Source: Neoceratodus forsteri
Taxonomy: Eukaryota > Chordata > Ceratodontiformes > Ceratodontidae
Assembly (NCBI GenBank): GCA_016271365.2
Contig: CM057454.1
Span: 693,051,501 to 693,115,500, forward strand
DNA: 64,000 nucleotides
Direction of reading: 5' to 3'
Part shown: positions 55,569 to 64,000 of the stretch, piece after piece
Layout: every line of letters begins with the position of its first letter
How positions within the stretch are numbered: the stretch's first letter is position 1
Translations under genes and position numbers: made by a program
The notes under the pieces: model-generated
What the model saw: the letters and a program-made list of their open reading frames with translations, nothing else
Database searches by the model: none
What the model was told of the DNA's origin: nothing

Positions 55569-56993
55569 AGAGCCAGATTCACAAAAGGCAACCCATGATG
55601 CAAAGTGACTTGTGTCCTGAAAAATGGTGCAAGTAACTTTGCATCATAAGTTGTGACATTCAGGATTCAGCAAAGCAGCCCATGACATGTTGCAGGCTGC
55701 CTGCATCAAAGTGGTCCCATGCGCCATGAACCCCCCTGCGACATGGCATAAAGGAGTTTACGGCAGCAGTTGCTCCCTATTCAGGAAGGGCAGCTGCCAA
55801 GTCACCGAAGTGGGATTCAGAAAGAATCCCGAGTGGACATCCGACAAAGAACATTTACACCAGCTATGAGCTGGCGTAAGTGGTCTTTGCCATCTAATGG
55901 GGGTTGCTAGTGTTCTCCTAATGTTGCACAATGGATAGCCCTCATGGGCTATGACCCCCAACAGCCCCATTCCCCTGTCCAGTAATATAATCCCATATGG
56001 TCTTGTGCCCCCTCCACATGCCCATAGTCCCCACCATTAGTAATGCAAAAGCCCAGTGTGGGCTATGTCCCCCATCCCAACCCCAACAGTGCCGATGTAT
56101 AAACCCTCTTGGGCTATCAGAACACCCCCTCCTCAGCCCCGATGTCAATCTCTGCACCAAAAATCCAAAATGCCTTCCTGTTCCTACAGTAATAAGACTG
56201 TCCCCGCATTGCCCCATAGATCCCTGGTAGTCCAGTGCCCCCCCCAACCTGACAGTGGCAGCCCACCCCACACGCCCCATACCCCATCAGTGACTGGCAT
56301 AGCCCACCTCTCACCTCCATGGCTAGCCACCAACTGAGTATTGCACAAAGCTCATACAGTTAATATACATGCTTGGTGAATGGCATCTGCTGTCATCCAC
56401 CAAGTGCGTATATTAACTCTATGCGCTCTGTGCAATGCTTGGTTGGCAGCTGGCTGTGGTGGTGAGAGGTGGGCTGTGCCAGTCACCAGAGGGGCATGGG
56501 GGTGCATGGTGGGCTGCCACATTCGGGTGGGGGGTGGGGGGGCCACTGGACCACCAGGGATATATGGGGCACTGCGAGGACAGTTTTACTACTGTAGAAA
56601 TGGGCAGGCATTTCCGGTTCAGGGTGCAGGACTGGCATCGGGCTGGGGAGGGGTCTAACAGCCCATGAGGGCTTGCACACTGGCACCATCGGGTCGGGAT
56701 AGGGGGCTAGCCCATACTGGGCTTTTACATTACTAATGGTGGGGACTTTGGGCATGTGGGGGAGCACGACCACTGCCAGCCTCTCTTATGTGGGTGCACC
56801 TACTGTGTTCCCATCCTGTGGCTTGTGGCATTCTTGGTTGCTGCATCCTTTGTTGTGCAGATGCTGCAAGCTGCATGACCCAGGCTCCTGAACCCTGTCC
56901 AATACTGAATCAGGCGCAGGGTCCCGGGTGCAGGGGCCATTGCTGCAAGCTACCAATGTCACAGCTTGTGGCCAACATTTGTGAATCCTCCCC
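55569..56993. mobile_element. Foldback DNA element 2, 1.4 kb
   Basis: Left end gagccagattcacaaaaggc; right end in reverse complement ggggaggattcacaaatgtt. The element is a palindrome centred near 56,385 (gcacaaagctcatacagtta against taactctatgcgctctgtgc). Arms of about 450 bp carry units with actggaccaccagggatat, gccccatagatccctggtag and ctgtcagtg-like or cagtcac-like blocks. Coding-like frames in both directions mirror each other and are not genes. The flanking triplet may be aaa. It lies directly next to the hAT-C transposase fragment. Confidence 0.75.
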
Positions 56994-57650
56994 AAAGAAA
57001 CTACTTTCTTCATGAAAAAGGCCTCAAGATCAAAATCAGCCCATCCATAAATCTCCACTGTTCTGCTGTCATTGATATAGAAGCTCTAGAACTGTCACTG
57101 CTTGCATGAAGAAGCATATAATCTGATAAGGCTTTATACTATTCATACATTCACTCCAGCATATACATGGTCAAATTTCACCTCGTGATAATCTCCTGCT
57201 TTAATCTGTGCTGATGCAGGCCATGTTTTAATTGCCGTGCATGCAATTGGTCCTTGGCCTTTCCAGACTGCGCAAAATGGTCACAAATTTGATAACACAG
57301 TGTGAGCACTTCTTTAATGTCACATTGTGATAAGAACTCTTGCACAACTAGGTTTAGACAGTGTACAAAGCAGGGCACTCCAACAAAACCCCATCACTAT
57401 TAACCTTGACAGCGTTTGCACCATTGTCGCTAGTTATGTAGCCAGCCTTTAAGGACCGTGAGCTCAACCAAGTGCCAGTCTCCTCCAATACTGATACCAA
57501 AATTTTGCCCCCATTGTGTGAATCAAGCATGCTCTTCATAGCCAGTATTGCATGCTTGCAAATTCCAGGCATGTAGGTTCCATTGTAACTAGGTCATTTG
57601 CATTTGCTGCCAAGGTAATAATCAACCCCCTTCAGTTCTACCCAAAGTAT
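56994..57650 (-). pseudogene. hAT-C transposase fragment
   Basis: Minus-strand pieces align with the hAT-A transposase: frame 57,354-57,572 MPGICKHAILAMKSMLDSH, LKAGYITSDNGANAVKV; frame 57,178-57,378 MPCFVHCLNLVVQEFLSQ, EVLTLCYQICDHFAQSGKA; and near 57,010-57,090 DSSRASISMTAEQWRFMDG in another frame. These match hAT-A's LPGIRQHAMIAMHNV, IASDNGSNVV, AHCLNLVVQEFLQ, HRICSHFSCSAK and DSSRASMSMTTEQWRLIDS. The catalytic Asp of the SDNG block is kept. The N-terminal part is missing above 57,650, where an L2 begins, and the C-terminal part is missing beyond foldback element 2. Confidence 0.85.
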
Positions 57651-57654
57651 TGTC

Positions 57655-58570
57655 ATGCACATAAATGAACTAGCAGCTGTTGGCTCACTGCTCCACATAT
57701 GTGTGGTAAGATTGGTGTATAATCTTTTGGATTACTATAATGCTCATTACCTCTGGTTATTTGGGAGTCTGATGTGCCACATGAAATGGGTACAGAATGC
57801 TGCAGCACATTTGATTCCTGGGACATCCAATAGAGATGATATTACTCCTGTATTGTGTAAACTGCACTGGCTGCTTATTTGGTGGTGTGCCATCTTCATG
57901 ATATGTTGCTGGTATACAAGGACCTACATGGTTTTGGTTCTGGCTATCTAAAAGATCTCCTGACTCTGTTTACTTATGTTCACCCTCTCTATGCCACTGA
58001 TGCTGACTTATTGTCTGTTCCTCAGTCCAGATTGAAGCTTTCATGGAACAGGTCATTCCTGATGACAGCACCAATCCTATGGAATGTGTTACCTGTGCAC
58101 ATTCATTCTGCCATCATGGTGGGGTCCTTTAAAGGGAACATGAAATACTATCACTTTAATTTTTATTTATTTATTTATTGAATTCTCGGAATTACAAATC
58201 TTTGAGTCAGAGACTCCTTTACAAAGGCTCCACGTCAGACAATAAATGGTTACAGACAGGTTGAGATACAACAAATTAGATAGATTTCAATATATAATAA
58301 CACAAAATAATAACATAATTGAGTAAAAAAAACACAGTTTGTAAATTACAGGCTTGTTTAGCCTTGTCTATTGCCTGATTTATTTTATTTATTAATTTAT
58401 TGGCAATAACTTTTTCCAAAATTATTTGCTAGCTGAATTTGTTGTATTTATGGAGAAATTCTCCTTTTTTTGCTACATGTTTGTCGTATTTATTTCATGT
58501 TTACTGTATTTAATGTGCTTGCTTCATATGGTGCCCTGAGACACAGGGCAAGGGTGCCTAATAAACAAAA
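57655..58570 (+). mobile_element. L2-clade LINE 3' end (copy 2, plus strand)
   Basis: Frames 57,655-57,951 and 57,879-58,181 encode the L2 RT C-terminus: VQNAAAHLIPGTSNRDDITP, LHWLLIWW, GFGSGYLKDLLTLFTYVHPL and TAPILWNVLPVHI. The 3' end at 58,528-58,570 has the L2-type hairpin block gtgccctgagacacagggca followed by agggtgcctaataaac. About 240 bp (58,155-58,395) of AT-rich sequence with flanking ttatttatt stretches may be a later insertion in the 3' UTR. Confidence 0.85.
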
Positions 58571-59455
58571 TGGTTTTGCCTTACTCAGACAAGAGGTCCT
58601 TATACTCTGCATATGACATCTCAACCTGATGTCACATGATATCTTCTCATTTACTGATGCATCCTGGGGAAGTAAGTGAAGGCGTAGAATTCATCAGAAA
58701 ATACTATAAGGTACAATTATAATACATAAAGCATAAACAGTAAATAAAGATAGAAGTACAATTACATCAAAACAAGAACAGTTCCACAGAAGTAGCACTA
58801 GTGCACAATAATATACAGCAGCTAAGTTGCTGTCAAGGAAGAAGTAAGAGGGATGAGCATTAGAGTTGCATTTAGTGCATGGGGGATCTTGGGGGAGGAA
58901 CATATTCAGGTGTGAGAAGAAAGATCTCAAAGGAGGAATTTGAGAGAATTGAGGAAAGTGACAGTGTACTATAAATGGCAGGAGACAGAAAATAACAGAT
59001 CTTTGGGAATGAACGAGAAGGCAGCTTGACCTGCGAGATATTTTACAAGGGGGATGGAGAGCGAGTGTGAATCTGAGTTGCAGAGTGAGTACACAGAAGC
59101 AGAGGGACAGCAGAGGAGGGAGCTAAGGTGAAGTGGAAGTGAGTCAAAACAGAATATAGAGATAAATGAGTAGCAGTTAGAGAGGTATCTGGCATTGACA
59201 GAAGGGTGAACAAGGAAAGTATAGAGGGAACAGTGGTGGGTACAAGGGAGACAATCCAGAGCAAAATGCCAGAAATGAAAAAAGGAATCCAGTCTGCCCC
59301 TCATGTACTTAGGAGCAGCACTGTATGCAGTGTCCTCATAATTGAAGACAGGGAGGATCATCTTCAAGATGATTTCTCAGTGAGCAGGAAGCGGGATGCA
59401 AGCTTTGTTTCTGTAGAGCACACCAGGTTTACAGTGGGGTTTCTGGTGTGTAAGT
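58571..59455. other. Gene-free stretch
   Basis: No protein family or repeat end recognised. It is purine-rich on the plus strand from about 58,840 to 59,400, so the minus-strand frames there are Ser/Leu-rich by composition and unlikely to be real. Confidence 0.5.
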
Positions 59456-61262
59456 AAATAGGTACACCTTTAGTTATAGAGTGCCCATATCTGGGGACTC
59501 AGAGCACTGTACAAAAATTCAGACATAATAGACAATAAATACAAATAAATACGTATAAAAAAAGAATATCAGCTAGAAGACTCAGTCCAAATAGTTAAAA
59601 TCCAATAAATAGCAATAAAAAAATAATACAATCCCTGGTAGACAGTCGGTGGGTCAGGTTGCTTGTAGAACAAAAGCCTCCTTAAACAATTCAGATTTCA
59701 GACCCCTCTTAAAGACCTCCAGTGATGGGGCCTCCTTCAAGGATCTTGGAAGTGAGTTCCATAGGGATGGGCCAGCTACCTTGAAGGCCCTGTCTCTAGA
59801 TGATTTTAGCAATGCCTTGCAAACCTCCAGGAGGCCCACCTCAGAAGAGCAGAGAGGGTGGAGGGTATGTTGAGGAGTTAGGAGAGCACACCTATAGCTA
59901 GGGTTCTGTCCATGTAGGGCTTTATAGGTCAGTAAACTGACCTTCAAGGTAATTAACAACATCAGCAGCAGCCAGTACAGATCATCCAGAATGGGGCATC
60001 ACATGACAGGACATTGGGAGGCCCATCAGTAACCTGGCTGCCATGTTCTGCAGGTGCTGTAGGCAACGTAGGACCCCTCCATTCACCTAAAGGTACAGAA
60101 CATTGCAGTAATCAAGTCTGGAGGTCACAAATGCATGTACTAGTGAGGGAAGTCATTGGGCAGGATGAAGGGTTTAATCCAGGCTATATTCCCAAAGTAG
60201 TTAAAAACACTATACAACAGACAACACCTGAGCCTCCAGTGCCAATCCATTATCCAGGGTAACACTCAAATTCTTCACCTTGGCAGAGGCGGAAAGAGGA
60301 GAGGAACCAAGCATCAGCCCAGTCACCTCTCCTACCATATCTATATCTTGCTGATGGCCAAGCTCAACTACCAGTACCTCCGTCTTGTCTGGATTAAGCC
60401 TCAGCCAGCTAGAGAACATCCAGTCTTGGACTTTAGTCAGGCATGAATTCAGCACAGAGATGTTGTGTTCTGGGTGCAAATGACAGATATAGCTGAGTGT
60501 TATCAGCATAGCAGTGAAACCCTGCACTGTAACATCTAATGATGTCACCCAGGGGCAGCATGTACACCACAGACAGCATGGGTGAGAGAATCAAAACCTG
60601 AGGAACTCTATAAGACAGGGGCCTTTTGCAAGAGGAATAATTGCTCAAAAACCTCTCTGGGTCCTATCTGTAAGGAAGAACTTGAACCATCTGATGGCAG
60701 TACCCAGAGAATCCACAGACCTCCCTAAGGTGAACCAACAGCACATTATGGTCCACGCTGTCAAATGCTGAGGAGAGGTCAAGTAAAATGAGAACTGATG
60801 TCAACCTCTGTCTCTCACCCTGAGGAGATAATTTTGCATCCTGACTAATGCAGTCTCTGTACTGTGCATAGACATAAATCCTGACTGGGGGAGCTCATAA
60901 ATGTCAAAGGCATCGATGTGTCTTGAGCTGCAGAACCACTATTTTCTCAATAACTTTCCCAAAAAGGAAAGGTTAGAGAGTGGTCTATAATTCTCTAAAT
61001 GATCTGGGTCCAAATATGATTTCTTCAGAAGAGGCTTCACCAGCGTCTCTTTCAAGGTGCTTGGGAAAGACTCTTCTGAGTGTGAGCACCAGACAGTCTC
61101 AGTGAACACTGGACATATGGACTTCACATAGCCCACTAAGAGATGTGTCAGACCCAGATCCAGTTCACACCACATGAGGCAGAGCATCAAAATCACCTCA
61201 CTGACCTCTTCTGACCCCAACAGCTGAAACTCACTCTGAACAGGAGGATAGCTCCTATTGAT
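59456..61262 (-). mobile_element. L2-clade LINE copy 3, 3' part (continues at 62,507)
   Basis: The minus-strand frames encode: 59,654-59,962 VSLLTYKALHGQNPSY, VAGPSLWNSLPRSLKE; 60,210-60,548 WLRLNPDKTEVLVVELG; 60,433-60,648 with FHCYADNTQLYLSF, where YADD has become YADN; 60,939-61,268 with SFPSTLKETLVKPLLKK and ENYRPLSNLSFLGKLLRK. It is more decayed than copy 1. It is split at 61,262 by a CR1 and resumes at 62,507. Confidence 0.88.
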
Positions 61263-62506
61263 GACCATAGAAAAGTCATGCCAAACAAATCTAATAGACT
61301 TTTTTTAACTGGGTAACAAAAATAGTAGACCAAGAAAGAGCTGTAGACATAGTATACCTAGACTTCAGCAAGGCGTTTAACTTGGTCCCACGTAGAAGGC
61401 TAATCAACAAGTTAGACAGAATGGGAGTGTGGCAACAGGCAGTAAACTGGGTAAGGATATGGCTTACTGGAAGGACCCAGAGGGTACTAGTAAATGGCTC
61501 ACTTTCAGAGGAAAGTGATATAACTAGTGGAGTACCACAGGGCTCAGTGCTTGGACCAGTCCTATTCAATATTTTCATTAGCAACATTTCTGACAGACTG
61601 GAAGATAAGGTGAGTGTGTTTGCAGATGAAACAAAGATAGACAATAGGGTAGACACTCCAGGTGGTGTGGAGAAGATGAGGGGTGACCTTACATGTCTGG
61701 AAAAATCGTCAAAAACATGACAACTAAATTTTAACCCAAAAAATGCACGATTACGGACATTGGAAGGACCAACCCAGGAAAGGATTACTACCTAGGAAGA
61801 GAAAACTAGAAACCTCCAAACAGGAAAGTGATCTAGGAATAATTGTAACAGATGACCTGCAGATGTCCAAGCAATGTGAAAAAGCAGCATTAAGAGTAAA
61901 TAGTATGTTGGGATGCATAGGCAGAGGAATTACCAGCAGAAAAAGAGATCATTCAACCACTTTATCAATCACTGGTAAGGCCTCACCTGGAGTACTGCAC
62001 CCAATTCTGGAGACCACACCTGAAAAAAAGGCATTGACAGACTGGAGACAGTGCAGAGGAGAGCCACAAAGATGATTCATGGACTGCATAACAAATCGTA
62101 CGACAAGCGCCCATGTGACTTGAACATGTACTCTCTGGAGCAGAGAAGGGAGAGGGGAGAGATGATTGAGACTTTCCAAATTCCTAAAAGGAATAAACAA
62201 GGTACAGATCCAAGCCCTGTTCCATATCAAAAATCACTCAAGGACCATGGGGCATGACATGAGGCTTGAGGGGGGGCAGACTCAGGGGCAACACACTCAA
62301 GATGTTCTTCACCGAAAGAGTGGTGGGTCCATGGAACTGCCTTCCACAGGAGGTGGTGGAGGCTAAATCAGTGGGAACCTTCAGAAAAGCATGGGATAGT
62401 AACAAGGTCATAATAATGCTGAATAGCAGTTAAGGGAAGGGGGTAGGTTATGGACAGACTAGGTGGGCCACATGGTCCCCTTCTGCCATCACTTTCTATG
62501 TTTCTA
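61263..62506 (+). mobile_element. CR1 LINE inserted in L2 copy 3 (plus strand, 5'-truncated)
   Basis: It starts in the RT palm (about 61,275, CQTNLIDFF-like, then YLDFSKAFNLVPRRRLINKL). Frame 61,382-61,720 continues with [31 protein letters not shown] and VFADETKIDNRVDTPGG, where FADD has become FADE. Frames 61,743-62,075 and 62,051-62,257 hold the C-terminal parts ([45 protein letters not shown]). The 3' end at 62,490-62,506 has ctttctatgtttctatc, the CR1 tail in the plus direction. L2 sequence lies on both sides. Confidence 0.9.
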
Positions 62507-62800
62507 TCTCTCCACTGAGGGACCACAACAGCCCTGTTGGGGTGATTAGCCTGATAGAGGGTACCCTGTCAGAGTAGAACAGTGTGAACTGTTTACACCT
62601 GTCATCTGACACTGCTCTAACCAGCTGAAGACAAGCCGAAGAGCTGAACAGGTCTGTTTCTCCCTACAGCAATCTCTCCGGACAGGAACTCTGCCTTCTT
62701 ATGGGGATTACCCTTTGATACTCACTGAAGCGAGTCCTCAAAGTCAGTCTGTCCTTCTCAGTCATAATCTCTGCCAACTATGCTCCAACCTCCAACCCCT
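62507..62800 (-). mobile_element. L2-clade LINE copy 3, upstream part
   Basis: Minus-strand sequence matching the linker of L2 copy 1 near 20,570-20,610 (shared cagcaatctctc, ggacaggaa and ctgccttctta). It follows the CR1 insertion and is cut at 62,801 by foldback element 3. No intact frame. Confidence 0.75.
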
Positions 62801-64000
62801 GGGGCCCAATTCACAAAGTTCAATGCAAGCTGCACCAAATGCAGCATGCAGTGACCACTGGTGCACCAGGGACCCTGCACCCAATTCACTATCAGTGAGG
62901 ATCCCGGCGGCAAATTCCCACGGCTTTCGACAACCCTGGCACTCCATCAAACAGGCAACACACCTTACAGGTGTGCTGCAGGCTGTGGGGCAGCCCTGTG
63001 TCAGTAGCACCATGGACAGCAGTCCATGGTGGCTATGCCGCCCCCAGCTCCAATCACCTGTCAGTAATATTAAATATCCCTGGTGGTGTAGCAGACCCCC
63101 TCCCCAGCTCCAGTCCCCCGTCAATGTAATATATCATATCCCTGGTGACTATCGCAACTCCCCCAGCCCTGATCCCAGTGAGAGTATTAAAATAGAAATT
63201 CCTGGTGGTCTAGTTGACCCCTGATCATCGCTGATACATACAATACAAAATAAACCTGGGGATCTAGTGGCCCTCTACCCCCCCACCTCAGCAGGAAGTG
63301 TCCCAGCATCCAACCCCCCATTCCATAGCAGAGCCGGCACCAGCAAAGCCCTCCTCTGACATCTGCATCTGGCGCCAACTGAACTGTCAGTGCTGTACTG
63401 TATGGTGTACACAATGCGCATACACTATACACTACAGCACACACTGACAGTTCAGTTGGCACCCGCTGTGGATATGAGAGGAGGGCTGTACTGGTGCCAG
63501 CTCTGTTATGGGATGGGGGGATCTGGGTGATGAGAAACTGCCTGCCGGGGTGGGGATCCACTAGATCACCAGGTTTATTTTGTACTGTATGTATCGGGGA
63601 TGATCGGGGGACCACTAGACCACCAGGTTTTGTAGTATATTAAATATTGGGGATCAGCGATGATTGGGGAACCACTGAAACACCAGAGTTTGTAATACAT
63701 TAAATATTGGGGATTGGGGATGATTGGGGGACCAGTGGACCACCACGCTTATTAATTACTTTAAATATTGGGGATCGGGGATGATCCAGGGACCTCTGGA
63801 TGACCAGGCTTATTTATTACTGTAAATATCGAGGATCAGGGAGGGGGCATATTATTTCTTACACAATGGCGGCATCAGGGATCGGGGAGGAGGGAGAACA
63901 TTATTACATGGGAAGGGGATATCTGTTAAATTTATTACCATGGGCATGATTGGGGAGGGCAGATCCATGGCACATTTTGCCTGCAAACTGCACAACTATC
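62801..64000. mobile_element. Foldback DNA element 3, runs off the window
   Basis: Left end ggggcccaattcacaaagtt, similar to the ends of foldback elements 1 and 2. A palindrome is centred near 63,415 (ccaactgaactgtcagtgc against cactgacagttcagttgg). The left arm (about 63,040-63,300) and right arm (about 63,540-63,860) consist of diverged units of about 65-72 bp with cctggtggtctagtggcc and its reverse complement. By symmetry the right end would lie just beyond the window. No transposase. Confidence 0.75.

Noticed and set aside
53041..56668. Many Pro-, Gly- and Trp-rich frames on both strands in the foldback arms
   Set aside because: They mirror each other across the palindrome centres and follow the minisatellite units; no codon bias or domain is visible.
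1..64000. Host protein-coding gene
   Set aside because: Every frame longer than about 150 codons is explained by a transposable element, its antisense or low-complexity repeats, and no exon-intron pattern of a host gene was seen.

Overview
The window reads as vertebrate intergenic DNA made almost entirely of nested transposable elements. I found no host gene, no rRNA or tRNA gene and no CRISPR array. The mix is CR1 and L2 LINEs in many copies, one L1-clade LINE, one Rex1/CR1-superfamily LINE, BED-finger hAT transposons, palindromic foldback DNA elements and one retrovirus-like provirus. This points to a large repeat-rich non-mammalian vertebrate genome. The CR1 3' tail (catagaaacatagaatttga, then ggcagataaggac) makes me think of an amphibian, perhaps a caecilian, but the species cannot be proved from this sequence.

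Layout. At 0-17.1 kb a 5'-truncated CR1 on the minus strand (2,541-4,185 and 14,492-15,130) is split by a 10.3-kb hAT element (4,186-14,491) flanked by the 8-bp duplication gtgctgag. The element carries a broken BED-type transposase on the plus strand and, convergent to it, a second BED-finger gene on the minus strand. A remnant of a second hAT copy (15,131-16,608) carries the same second gene. At 18.6-21.3 kb lies an L2 LINE (minus). At 21,752-30,820 lies a provirus (minus) with 732-bp LTRs, the 4-bp duplication CCCT, a tRNA-Ser-type primer site, and gag, pro, pol and gamma-type env, all broken. It sits inside a CR1-like 3' end.

At 31.5-35.5 kb are a hAT-like terminus, a tandem repeat of about 280 bp, a CR1 on the plus strand and two palindromes. 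At 36.0-46.25 kb a near-full CR1 (minus, with an ORF1 esterase domain) is interrupted by a 6.25-kb L1 (36,451-42,701) with a 17-bp duplication. At 47.2-49.7 kb is a Rex1-like LINE (plus). At 50.4-57.7 kb are fragments of a third hAT copy in inverted orientation (second BED gene at 51.1-51.8 kb, transposase at 57.0-57.6 kb), holding a CR1-like fragment and two foldback elements. At 57.7-64 kb are L2 copies, one of them broken by a CR1 and by a third foldback element that runs off the window.

The insertions can be ordered: hAT into CR1, provirus into CR1-like LINE, L1 into CR1, CR1 into L2, foldback into CR1-like LINE, foldback into L2. The best candidate for something undescribed is the two-gene hAT family, with a transposase plus a convergent BED-finger/coiled-coil companion seen at three places. 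The second is the foldback family, whose arms are built of diverged tandem units around a central hairpin.
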